A DNA stretch of 57,396 nt, taken from positions 1 to 57,396 of the forward strand of contig CALUGQ010000014.1 of assembly GCA_944320235.1 (NCBI GenBank), given 5' to 3'. Source of the DNA: an uncultured Prevotella sp. Lineage in GTDB: Bacteria > Bacteroidota > Bacteroidia > Bacteroidales > Bacteroidaceae. The notes beneath the pieces are model-generated. The model did no database searches. It had not been told where the DNA came from and saw only the letters and a program-made list of their open reading frames with translations. The translations under genes were made by a program, and so were the position numbers. Positions 42,493 to 50,667 of this stretch are shown here, piece after piece (the stretch's first letter is position 1; each line of letters begins with the position of its first letter).

Positions 42493-43902
42493 ATGAAAAG
42501 ACTCCGTTCACTACGCGGCTTGCTGCTCGCAGCGGCAGCCGTCATGGCACTCAGCAGCTTCGACGTTGCCGAGTACGACTACATCCGGGTGGCAGCCCCG
42601 TTCCCCATGCCGGCCATCCCCGTCTACAACTTCCCCCACCGCGACTTCACCATCACCGACTACGGGGCGAAGAAGAGCGGCACCGCCACCGACGAGGCCT
42701 GCACCACGGCCAACACCGAGGCATTCCGCCGCGCCATGCAGGCCTGCAGCGAGGCCGGCGGCGGGCGCGTGGTGGTACCCGACGGCGAGTGGCCCTGCGG
42801 CCCCATCCACTTCAAGAGCAACTGCGAGCTCCACCTGAGCGACGGGGCCACCGTGCGCTTCTCCTCCGACCCGGCCCGCTTCCTGCCCGCCGTGGAGGTG
42901 AGCTGGGAGGGCATGGAGTGCATGAACTACTCGCCCATGGTCTACGCCTACCGCTGCGAGAACATAGCCATCACCGGCGGGGGCAAGCTAACGCCCGACA
43001 TGGCCACGTGGCGCACGTGGTTCAGCCGCCCCAAGCCACACATGGACGCCCTGGCGCGCCTCTACGACTGGGCCTACCAGGGCCTGCCCGTGGCGCAGCG
43101 CAACATGGCCGAGGGGCAGAACCACCTGCGCCCGCACATGATACACTTCAACCAGTGCCGCAACATCATGCTCGACGGCTTCAAGATACGCAACTCCCCG
43201 TTCTGGACCATACACATGTACCGCTGCGAGGGCGGACTGGTGCGCAACCTCGACGTATACGCCCACGGCCACAACAATGACGGCATAGACCTCGAGATGA
43301 CCCGCAACTTCCTCGTGGAAGACTGCATCTTCGACCAGGGCGACGACGGCGTGGTAATCAAGTCGGGCCGCAACCACGACGCATGGCGCATAGGCCAGCC
43401 CACGGAGAACATCGTAGTGCGCAACTGCCGCGTGCGCAACGCCCACGGGCTGCTCGTGATCGGCAGCGAAATATCGGGCGGGATACGCAACGTTTACATG
43501 CACGACTGCTCGATGGACGACAAGGTCATCACCCTGTTCTACCTGAAGACCAACCACCGCCGCGGCGCCTTCATCAAGGACATCTACATGGAGCGCGTCA
43601 GCGCAAACCAGATGCAGCGCGCCTTCGCCGTCGACACCGACGTGCTGTACCAGTGGAAAGACCTCGTGCCTACGTACAAGGACAGCATCACCGCCATAAG
43701 CGACATCTTCATGCGCGACGTGAAGTGCCGCGTGGCCGACGGCATCTACGAGATAAACGGCGACAAGCGGCTGCCCGTGCGCAACGTGAGCATAGAGCGG
43801 CTTGAGGTGGACACCGTGCGCAAGTACACCACGCGGGCCGCCAACGTGGAAGGCCTGCACACGGAGAACATAAAGTGGAACACGTTCACAGGGAAGGAGT
43901 GA
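42493..43902 (+). CDS. Glycoside hydrolase family 28, second copy
   Basis: 469 residues. The signal peptide is short and hydrophobic (about 1-24). A pectate-lyase-superfamily opening (ITDYGAKKSGTATDE near 55-69; EAGGGRVVVPDGEW) leads into the beta-helix. GH28 catalytic positions: NNDGIDLEM near 257, QGDDGVVIKSGRN near 280, GLLVIGSE near 318 and FYLKTNHRRG near 350. It differs enough from the 5248-6612 enzyme (longer insert around 180-215, with WFSRPKPHMDALARLYDW) to suggest a distinct pectic substrate, for example substituted rhamnogalacturonan; this is inference. Only four bases separate it from the esterase gene. Confidence 0.93.
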   Translation: MKRLRSLRGLLLAAAAVMALSSFDVAEYDYIRVAAPFPMPAIPVYNFPHRDFTITDYGAKKSGTATDEACTTANTEAFRRAMQACSEAGGGRVVVPDGEWPCGPIHFKSNCELHLSDGATVRFSSDPARFLPAVEVSWEGMECMNYSPMVYAYRCENIAITGGGKLTPDMATWRTWFSRPKPHMDALARLYDWAYQGLPVAQRNMAEGQNHLRPHMIHFNQCRNIMLDGFKIRNSPFWTIHMYRCEGGLVRNLDVYAHGHNNDGIDLEMTRNFLVEDCIFDQGDDGVVIKSGRNHDAWRIGQPTENIVVRNCRVRNAHGLLVIGSEISGGIRNVYMHDCSMDDKVITLFYLKTNHRRGAFIKDIYMERVSANQMQRAFAVDTDVLYQWKDLVPTYKDSITAISDIFMRDVKCRVADGIYEINGDKRLPVRNVSIERLEVDTVRKYTTRAANVEGLHTENIKWNTFTGKE

Positions 43903-43906
43903 CACC

Positions 43907-45343
43907 ATGGCCAGGCGCACAATCATCATCATCGCAGCCGCCATGGCTGCCGCAGCGGCATCGGCGCAGCTAAGCACGCCGCCCGTGATATCGTCGGACA
44001 TGGTGCTGCAGCAGGGCCGCGAGGTGCCTATATGGGGCAAGGCCGCCCCCGGCGAGCGCGTCACGGTGAGCTTCGGCGGGCAGAAGGCAAGGGCAAAAGC
44101 GGCGGCAGACAGCACGTGGAGCGTCACGCTGAAGCCCATGGAGGCCACAGCCACGCCCCGCACACTCACGATAAAAGGCAGGCGTGAGACCCTTGAATAC
44201 ACCAACGTGGTGGTAGGCGAGGTATGGGTGGCCGCCGGACAGTCCAATATGCAGTACCCGATGCGCCGCGGCAAGGCTTTCGTGGCTCCCGCCCGCGGCG
44301 TTGACTCCGCCCAAGTGGAGCTGCGGCAGCCCGCCAACCCGATGATACGCGTGTACGTATCGGCGCGCCGCGGGCAGAGGCCGTGGGCCGTGGCCGGGCC
44401 TGAGAGCCTGCCGGAGGTGTCGGCCGTGGGCTACTATTTTGCCCGTTCGCTGCAGCGCAACCTCGGGGTTCCGGTGGGCATAGTGACCGCCGCGCTCGGC
44501 GGCACGAAGATTGAGACGTGGACACCGCGCCAGGCTTACGAGCGGTCGGCGGCCTTCGCCGGCGAGCTGGAGCGCAACGGGCGCATAGGCGGCGTAGGCC
44601 CAGGCCAGTGGTACGGCAAGTTCGTGGCCCCACTCGCCCCGCTGGCCGTGCGCGGCTTCATCTGGTATCAGGGCGAGAGCAACTGCGGCGCGGGCGACCG
44701 CAGCTATGCCGAAAAGTTCGGAGTGCTCACGCAGTGGTGGCGCGAGGCGTTCCGTGCGCCCGACGCGCCGTTCTACTATGTGCTGCTCGCGCCACACGTC
44801 TATTCCGACCGTATGCACCGCCACAACAACGGGCCAGTGACAGCCGAGGCCCTGCCCCTCTTCCGCGAGCAGCAGAAGCGCGGCGGCGAGCTCGCGGGCA
44901 ACAGCGAGTATGTCTGCATAACCGACCTTGTGGACGATTTGCACGACATCCACCCATCGTACAAGTGGACAGTGGGCGACCGCCTGGCCCGCGTGGCCCT
45001 CGCCAAGACCTACGGCAGGCCGTCGGCAGAGTGGTCGGGGCCGCGCTTCAAGGGCGCCCGCGCCGACGGCAGCAAGCTCGTGGTGACGTTCTCCCACTCT
45101 GCCGACAGTCTGAGGGCAAGCGACGGGAAGCGCATCGGGTGGTTTGAGGTGGCCGGAGACGACGGCATCTTCCACCCTGCCGTGGCCGACATAACCGGCG
45201 ACAGCACCGTGGTGACATACAGCACCGACGTTGCCCATCCGCGCTACGTGCGCTTCGGGTGGCACGAGACGGCCCGCCCCAACCTCGAAAACTCGGCCGG
45301 CCTGCCCGCCGTTCCGTTCGGGGCGATGAGAGCCGACGACTGA
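43907..45343 (+). CDS. SASA-type carbohydrate esterase (sialate O-acetylesterase family)
   Basis: 478 residues with a signal peptide (about 1-20, ending ASA). SGNH/GDSL-type esterase: block I GQSNMQ at 111-116 with nucleophile S113, block GGTKIETW, then FIWYQGESN near 250 and the catalytic Asp/His in DDLHDIHPS near 344-352. The N-terminal immunoglobulin-like part (SSDMVLQQGREVPIWGKAAPGE) is usual in this family. Although often annotated sialate O-acetylesterase, members deacetylate various glycans; next to a GH28, removal of acetyl groups from pectin is the better guess. It is followed by a hairpin terminator at 45358-45395. Confidence 0.9.
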   Translation: MARRTIIIIAAAMAAAAASAQLSTPPVISSDMVLQQGREVPIWGKAAPGERVTVSFGGQKARAKAAADSTWSVTLKPMEATATPRTLTIKGRRETLEYTNVVVGEVWVAAGQSNMQYPMRRGKAFVAPARGVDSAQVELRQPANPMIRVYVSARRGQRPWAVAGPESLPEVSAVGYYFARSLQRNLGVPVGIVTAALGGTKIETWTPRQAYERSAAFAGELERNGRIGGVGPGQWYGKFVAPLAPLAVRGFIWYQGESNCGAGDRSYAEKFGVLTQWWREAFRAPDAPFYYVLLAPHVYSDRMHRHNNGPVTAEALPLFREQQKRGGELAGNSEYVCITDLVDDLHDIHPSYKWTVGDRLARVALAKTYGRPSAEWSGPRFKGARADGSKLVVTFSHSADSLRASDGKRIGWFEVAGDDGIFHPAVADITGDSTVVTYSTDVAHPRYVRFGWHETARPNLENSAGLPAVPFGAMRADD

Positions 45344-45357
45344 AACCCTACATCAGC

Positions 45358-45395
45358 GGCGTTAAGGAAGCCCCATTGACGGTTTCCTTAACGCC
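45358..45395. terminator. Bidirectional terminator hairpin
   Basis: GGCGTTAAGGAA (45358-45369) pairs with TTCCTTAACGCC (45384-45395), 12-bp perfect stem, 14-base loop, between convergent esterase and radical SAM genes. No long T-run. Confidence 0.7.
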
Positions 45396-45416
45396 ACGAT
45401 ACCCTCAACACAACCT

Positions 45417-46496
45417 TCATAGCGGGCCGAAGCGGCCCGCTATCTCCTGCCCGCATACGTGGCATCTGCCGCCAAACGAGGCCGTGCTCACGCTGTATCC
45501 GCTGCGCCGTATGAGCACGGTGCCGCAGCGGGGGCAGCGGGTATCCCCGGCCCCGGGCAGGCTCACGTTGCCCAGGTAGACGTAGCTGATGCCGCAGCGG
45601 CGGGCAATGTCGCGTGCGCTTACGAGCGTTTCGGTGGGCGTTGGCGGCACTCCCGTCATGCGGTAGCTTGGGAAGAAGCGGCTGAAGTGCAGCGGCGAGT
45701 CGGCAAACCCCTCGCGGGCGAGCCAGCGGCACATCCGTTCGATGTCGCCCAAGCTGTCGTTTACGCCGGGTATGACGAGGTTTGTCACTTCCACCCACAC
45801 GCCGGCGTCGCGCATCATCGTGAGCGTGCGGAGCACCGGGGCGGGCGTGGCGCGGCAGCACCGGGCGTAAGTATCGCTTGCGAACGCCTTCAGGTCAACG
45901 TTGGCCGCGTCGATGTATGGCAGCAGGTCGGCCAGCGGCGCGGCCTCTACGTAGCCTGCCGTCACAAGGATGTTGGCCAAGCCTCGCTCGCGGCAGGCAC
46001 GGGCGCAGTCGCGGGTGTACTCAAGCCACGTGAGCGGTTCGGTGTAAGTGTAGGCCACCATGCGGCACCCGGCCTCGCCGGCCAGCCGCGCCACGTCGGC
46101 GGGCGCGAGCCTCCGCCACGGCACATCGCCCGCGGCAGCCTGCGATATGGCGTGGTTCTGGCACCAGCGGCAGGCGAGGTTGCACCCGGCGGCGGCCAGC
46201 GAGAGGCACCGCCCGCCCGGGTGGAAGTGCAGCAGCGGCTTCTTCTCCACCGGGTCCACGGCCAGGGCGCACACCCGCCCGTAGACTTCGCTCACCAGCC
46301 GCCCGCCTGTGTTCACGCGGCTGCGGCACAGCCCGCGCTGCCCGTCGGCCAGCGTGCAGCCGTGGGGGCAGAGGCGGCAGGCCACAGCCCCGCCCGGCAT
46401 GCGCTCCCAGTACTCCGCCTGGCACACATCAAAGGCTCCGTTTCCATTCACCATCATTTCCTTTCCCTTGGCCATCATTTTCTTCCCGCCGTTCAT
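45417..46496 (-). CDS. amrS: AmmeMemoRadiSam system radical SAM enzyme
   Basis: 359 residues from the ATG at 46496, which overlaps the stop of the upstream gene (ATGA). The radical SAM cluster motif is CNLACRWC (C105, C109, C112), preceded by a cysteine-rich N-terminus (C40, C43, C47, C57) as in pyruvate-formate-lyase-activating-type AmrS proteins, and followed by TYTEPLTWLEY, ILVTAGY and NVDLKAF. The C-terminus has two further CxxC pairs (CPRCG, CHVCG), a rubredoxin-like tail. The system of Memo, AMMECR1 and radical SAM proteins is conserved, but its reaction is not settled. It has no signal peptide, so the enzyme is cytoplasmic. Operon with the fused Memo-AMMECR1 gene. Confidence 0.92.
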   Translation of the reverse strand: MNGGKKMMAKGKEMMVNGNGAFDVCQAEYWERMPGGAVACRLCPHGCTLADGQRGLCRSRVNTGGRLVSEVYGRVCALAVDPVEKKPLLHFHPGGRCLSLAAAGCNLACRWCQNHAISQAAAGDVPWRRLAPADVARLAGEAGCRMVAYTYTEPLTWLEYTRDCARACRERGLANILVTAGYVEAAPLADLLPYIDAANVDLKAFASDTYARCCRATPAPVLRTLTMMRDAGVWVEVTNLVIPGVNDSLGDIERMCRWLAREGFADSPLHFSRFFPSYRMTGVPPTPTETLVSARDIARRCGISYVYLGNVSLPGAGDTRCPRCGTVLIRRSGYSVSTASFGGRCHVCGQEIAGRFGPL

Positions 46497-48004
46497 TCCT
46501 CGCCGAACACCTCGGCCTCGTAGACATACAGCTCGGCGTCGCGCCAGCCGTCCCAGCCCAGCCCGGCCTTGTCGCGGGCGCAGTGGCCAAGGAATTCCTC
46601 GCGCGTCCAGCCCGTGTCGGCAGCCACCTGCGGCAGGAACGTGCCCGAGCGCGAGCCTTTCACGATGTAGATGCCGTGGCGGCCAAGCTCCAGCTCCGAG
46701 GCCGAGCTGATGCGGCGCAGTGGCGACAGCACAGAGATTTCGATGCTGATGGCGGGCAGTGCGGCTGCGTCGACGGGGCGGAAGCGCGGGTCTTCGAACG
46801 CGGCAGCGCGCGCCATGGCCTGCACCGTCTGCCACAGCGGGCGGCGGCCCACGAGGTTGCCTATGCAGCCGCGCAGTCGGCCGCCCTCATTGAGAGTGAC
46901 GAACGCACCGCAGCGGGCCCGCAGCGCGGGCGTGAGCCGGGCCTCGCCTACGGGCTGCGCACTGCGCCCGGCCAGGCTGTCGGCTATGGAGCGGCGGGCG
47001 ACATTGAGCAGCAGGGCCTTCTCACCGGCGGTGAGGGCGAATCGCCCGGCAGCGGCCTGCGGCGCGGCGCTGCCCGCGCGGCGCACGGCGGCAAAGGCGT
47101 GGTAGCCCACCACGCGCGCCGTGTCGCCCCATGGCGCGTCGCCCGAGTTGCTGTAGCCAAGGTGCTCCATGTCCACGCCTCCGTCGCGCTCCATCAGCAT
47201 GAGCAGCACGGCTATGGGAGCCTGGCCGCAGGCCGAGGTGGCAAGGCGCGGGATGCGGCGGCGGGCGTTGTCGGCCAGCGCATCTACAAAGCCGTCAAGG
47301 CAGCCCGTCATCACCCCGCGGGCTGTGCGCCCGTCGGCATCCACCGCGTCGGCGTAAGCTGGGTAGTGGGAGAAGTCGCTGCTTATAACGAACAGGTTGG
47401 CCCCTGTGAAATACGGGCGCAGCGCGTCGGCCATGCGGGCAAGCTTGCCGGCATCGTGCGTGCCGACGATGAGCGGCACCACCGGTGGCACCTCGCCGAG
47501 CCTCACCTGCAGGAAGGGCAGCTCCACCTCGAGGCAGTGCTCGCCCTCGTGGGCCTCGGGCAGGTAGCGGAAAAGGCTGTCGGCCCCGGCCAGGGCGGCA
47601 CACGTGGCCGTGTCGACGGCCACGCTGCCCAGCGGCGTGGCATACGCCGAATGTCCGCGCTCCACGGAAACGCCGTCGAAAGCGGCACGGTGGCTCGGCC
47701 CTATGAGGAACACGCGCTCGTAGCGTGCACCGGGCGCAAGGCGCGCAAAAGCCTTGCCCGCCGTGGCGCCCGAATATACATAGCCGGCATGAGGCACGAT
47801 GAGTGCCTGCACGCCGCCCACAGGGCGTATGCCTGCGCTGCCGATGTACCTCTCGACGCCGGCCCGCAGCGAGTCGGCGTCGGCCTCGTAGAACTGCCCC
47901 GCCACTGCGGCGGGCCTCACCTTCCCCGCCTCGCGCGAAGGCGTGCAATCAACATGAGCCGTCATAACCAATAATGCTAACGTTAGTTTAAAGACATTCT
48001 TCAT
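46493..48004 (-). CDS. AmmeMemoRadiSam protein B-A fusion (Memo-AMMECR1)
   Basis: 503 residues. After an N-terminal hydrophobic segment (MKNVFKLTLALLVMTAHVDC, resembling a signal peptide with C20 in a weak lipobox) comes a Memo-like domain (about 28-305; VRPAAVAGQFYEADADSLR, VPHAGYVYSGATAGKAF, GPSHRAAFDGV, SSDFSHY, ATSACGQAP), related to extradiol dioxygenases. An AMMECR1 domain follows (about 320-500; GAFVTLNEGGRLRGCIGN, ISIEISVLSP, GTFLPQVAADTGW). Both are usually separate genes or fused without a leader. Apparent export contrasts with the cytoplasmic radical SAM partner. The start at 48004 has a -7 box 100 bases upstream. Confidence 0.9.
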   Translation of the reverse strand: MKNVFKLTLALLVMTAHVDCTPSREAGKVRPAAVAGQFYEADADSLRAGVERYIGSAGIRPVGGVQALIVPHAGYVYSGATAGKAFARLAPGARYERVFLIGPSHRAAFDGVSVERGHSAYATPLGSVAVDTATCAALAGADSLFRYLPEAHEGEHCLEVELPFLQVRLGEVPPVVPLIVGTHDAGKLARMADALRPYFTGANLFVISSDFSHYPAYADAVDADGRTARGVMTGCLDGFVDALADNARRRIPRLATSACGQAPIAVLLMLMERDGGVDMEHLGYSNSGDAPWGDTARVVGYHAFAAVRRAGSAAPQAAAGRFALTAGEKALLLNVARRSIADSLAGRSAQPVGEARLTPALRARCGAFVTLNEGGRLRGCIGNLVGRRPLWQTVQAMARAAAFEDPRFRPVDAAALPAISIEISVLSPLRRISSASELELGRHGIYIVKGSRSGTFLPQVAADTGWTREEFLGHCARDKAGLGWDGWRDAELYVYEAEVFGEE

Positions 48005-48103
48005 AACCAAATGGCCTTTACGCCGGTTTGCCTTGGGGCAAAAGCAATGCAAGCGAGAGGAAAGGAAGCTTGCTTCCTGCATCCCGCGAGCAGCCCGCCC
48101 CAT

Positions 48104-48112
48104 GCAAAGATA
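48104..48112 (-). promoter_or_regulatory. -7 box of the AmmeMemoRadiSam operon
   Basis: Minus strand TATCTTTGC, about 100 bases ahead of the ATG at 48004. Confidence 0.55.
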
Positions 48113-48293
48113 GCGAAAATAAAGACACAACGTATGCCCCGGAGCGTTTATTCTCGTTAAAAACAACAGCGGGCGGACCTGCCGCCACGAGGCGAATGCA
48201 AGTAAAGTTTTTTCGCCCGGCGGGGCAGCGGGCCCCTCGCGGCTCAACAGCCTGGCTTACAGCGACTTGCCAAGCGCATCGCCGTGAGCCGCA

Positions 48294-48381
48294 AAACAGG
48301 CCGCCCGGCAGGGCGGAACGGGTCGTTTGGCGATGCAAAACTTGCCGTCTTGCAGCGCCAAACGGCGGCTTGCGCCACGCA
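48294..48381. repeat. 22-bp-period repeat array I (4 units)
   Basis: Units start at 48294, 48316, 48338 and 48360 with cores AAACAGGCCG, GAACGGGTCG, AAACTTGCCG and AAACGGCGGC. It lies in the 595-base divergent gap 48005-48599, upstream of both promoter boxes. Nothing else is recognisable in the gap. Confidence 0.8.
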
Positions 48382-48509
48382 CAAGGCCCCGGTGTAATGC
48401 TTTTTCATGGCAGATGCCGACGGCAGCCACGGCGGCAGGCTGCAGCACGGCTGCACAGGCAGTTTGCAAAGTTTTGCACACAGTGCTTGCTTTTGCGGCC
48501 TAAAATGCT

Positions 48510-48518
48510 TACCTTTGC
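48510..48518 (+). promoter_or_regulatory. -7 box of the aroA-porX operon
   Basis: TACCTTTGC, 81 bases ahead of the aroA ATG at 48600; TTGC at 48487-48490 lies 19 bases upstream, a poor -33 match. Confidence 0.6.
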
Positions 48519-48599
48519 ATAAGCAAGCCGCACCCGGCGAAACGCGTGCCGGCACCGCCATGCCAACCAGTACATCACAAACGAAACAAACCACTGCCC

Positions 48600-49862
48600 A
48601 TGCAATACATAATAAACCCACCGACACGAATCGACGCCACGATAACGCTCCCGGCCTCAAAGAGCATAAGCAACCGCGCGCTCATCATCGGCGCGCTGGC
48701 AGGCGGCGGGCCTACGCCCGACAACCTGTCTGACTGCGACGACACGGAGGTGATGGCAAGGGCGCTGCGCGACCTGCCCGAGGTGATAGACATCAAGGCG
48801 GCAGGCACGGCCATGCGCTTCATGACGGCCTACCTCGCCGTGACGCCCGGCACGCACACCATCACCGGCACGGAGCGCATGCTCCACCGGCCCATAGGGG
48901 TGCTGGCAGACGCGCTGCGCTACCTCGGGGCGGAGATAGAATATGCCGGCGAGGAGGGCTACCCGCCGCTGCGCATCACGGGGCGGCAGCTCGACGGCGG
49001 CCCGCTAGTGATGGCCGGCGACGTAAGCTCACAATACATATCGGCCCTGCTGATGGTGGCGCCCGTGCTGCGCGGGGGCCTGGAGCTGCGCCTCACGGGC
49101 GAAATCATATCGCGGCCCTACATAGACCTGACGCTGTGGCTGATGAACGCCTTCGGCGCCGAGGCCGAGTGGAACGACATAGACACCATCACCGTGAAGC
49201 CCAAGCCATACACGGCGCGCCCCTGGCTGGTAGAGAACGACTGGAGCTCGGCGTCATACTGGTATGAAATCATGGCGCTGAGCCAGGGCCACGACGACAG
49301 GCTGGCCCTCGAGGGGCTGGCCGACGGCAGCATGCAGGGCGACTCGTCGGCACGCTACATCTTCAGCCTGCTGGGCGTGAAGACCACGTTCGACTCCACC
49401 GAGCAGGGCCAACCCACCACCGTGAGGCTGAAGCACACGCCCCACAGGCTGCCCAGGCTGGAGTACGACTTCGTGAACTCGCCCGACATGGCGCAGACGT
49501 TCGTGGCCTGCTGCGCCGCCATGGGCATAACGTTCCGCTTCACCGGCCTGCAGACGCTTAAGATAAAGGAGACCGACCGCATAGAGGCCATGAAGACGGA
49601 GATGCGCAAGCTGGGCTACGTGCTTCGCGACGTGGACGGGCGCGAGCTGCTCTGGACGGGCGAACGCTGCCCGGCCGACCCCGACGCGGCCATCGACACG
49701 TACAACGACCACCGCATGGCCATGGCCTTCGCGCCGCTGGCCCTGCGCCACCCCGGGCTGAGAATCAACGCCCCGGAGGTGGTGTCGAAGTCGTACCCCC
49801 ACTTCTGGGACGACCTCAGGCGCGCAGGCTTCACCATAGAGGAGGCAAGGCTGCAGGCATGA
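48600..49862 (+). CDS. aroA: 3-phosphoshikimate 1-carboxyvinyltransferase (EPSP synthase)
   Basis: 420 residues. Transfers enolpyruvyl from PEP to shikimate 3-phosphate, step six of the shikimate pathway to chorismate. Substrate-binding motif LPASKSISNRA (18-28; K21, S22, R26), a GTAMRFMTAYLA segment near 70-81, SSQYISALLMVAP near 142-154, and NDHRMAMAFAPLAL in the C-terminal domain. The usual PEP-site block (LxGDxS) is recognisable near VENDWSSASYWYE, as in the divergent Bacteroidetes forms. Start at 48600 (MQYIINPP) follows the promoter. The last codons overlap the permease ATG (ATGA at 49859), so aroA heads a five-gene operon with type IX secretion genes, an unrelated function. Confidence 0.94.
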   Translation: MQYIINPPTRIDATITLPASKSISNRALIIGALAGGGPTPDNLSDCDDTEVMARALRDLPEVIDIKAAGTAMRFMTAYLAVTPGTHTITGTERMLHRPIGVLADALRYLGAEIEYAGEEGYPPLRITGRQLDGGPLVMAGDVSSQYISALLMVAPVLRGGLELRLTGEIISRPYIDLTLWLMNAFGAEAEWNDIDTITVKPKPYTARPWLVENDWSSASYWYEIMALSQGHDDRLALEGLADGSMQGDSSARYIFSLLGVKTTFDSTEQGQPTTVRLKHTPHRLPRLEYDFVNSPDMAQTFVACCAAMGITFRFTGLQTLKIKETDRIEAMKTEMRKLGYVLRDVDGRELLWTGERCPADPDAAIDTYNDHRMAMAFAPLALRHPGLRINAPEVVSKSYPHFWDDLRRAGFTIEEARLQA

Positions 49863-50665
49863 TACTTGAGTACACATTCATGCAGAACGCCCTGCTGGGC
49901 AGCCTGCTGGCGAGCATAGCCTGCGGACTGGTAGGCACATACATCGTGAGCCGCCGCCTGGTGTTCATCAGCGGCGGCATCACCCACGCCTCGTTCGGCG
50001 GCATAGGCATCGGGGTGTACTTCGGCCTCAACCCCATCCTCACTGCCATGGCCTTCGCCGTGGCCGGCGCCTGCGGCGTAAGGTGGATGGCGGGGCGGGG
50101 CCGCGTGCGCGAAGACTCGGCCATAGCCGTCACCTGGACGCTGGGCATGAGCCTGGGCATAATGCTCAGCTTCATGACGCCCGGGTTCATGGCCGACCTG
50201 CCGTCATACCTCTTCGGCAGCATCCTGGCCATAGGCCCGGCCGACCTGTGGCTGCTCGGCGCGGTGGCCGCCCTCGTGGCCCTCACGTTCGCCACGGCGA
50301 TGCGCACCATCGTGTGCACGGCGTTCGACCCCGTGTTCGCCCGCTCACAAGGCTTGCCCGTGGCAGCCGTGGAATACGCCATGATGGCGCTTACGGCCAT
50401 GACCGTCGTCGCCACGCTCAGGCTCGTGGGCATAGTGCTGGCCATGAGCCTGCTCACCATGCCGCAAATGGCCGCCAACCTCTTCACCTCCAGCTTCGGG
50501 CGCATGGCCTGGCTGAGCATGGCGTTCTCCGCAGCCTACTGCATGGCCGGGCTGGCCGTGTCGTGGTGGCTCAACGTACCCTCGGGGGCGTCGATAATAT
50601 TCGTCTCGATAATCATTTATGCCGCACTGAGGGCAATAAAATCCATTGCAGGGAAGTTAATGTAA
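49859..50665 (+). CDS. ABC-3 family metal transporter permease
   Basis: 268 residues with about eight hydrophobic helices. Family marks: LLGSLLASIACGLVGTYIV near 12-30, RRLVFISGGITHASFGGIG near 32-50 (the conserved S-G..HA.F/L.G segment), LVGIVLAMSLLTMPQMAA near 184-201 and the C-terminal NVPSGASIIFVSI. These permeases import Zn or Mn with an ATPase and a binding protein, but neither is encoded here, so its partners must be elsewhere. It is flanked by aroA (4-base overlap) and porW (2-base gap); a functional link to either is not evident from sequence. Confidence 0.9.
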   Translation: MILEYTFMQNALLGSLLASIACGLVGTYIVSRRLVFISGGITHASFGGIGIGVYFGLNPILTAMAFAVAGACGVRWMAGRGRVREDSAIAVTWTLGMSLGIMLSFMTPGFMADLPSYLFGSILAIGPADLWLLGAVAALVALTFATAMRTIVCTAFDPVFARSQGLPVAAVEYAMMALTAMTVVATLRLVGIVLAMSLLTMPQMAANLFTSSFGRMAWLSMAFSAAYCMAGLAVSWWLNVPSGASIIFVSIIIYAALRAIKSIAGKLM

Positions 50666-50667
50666 TT

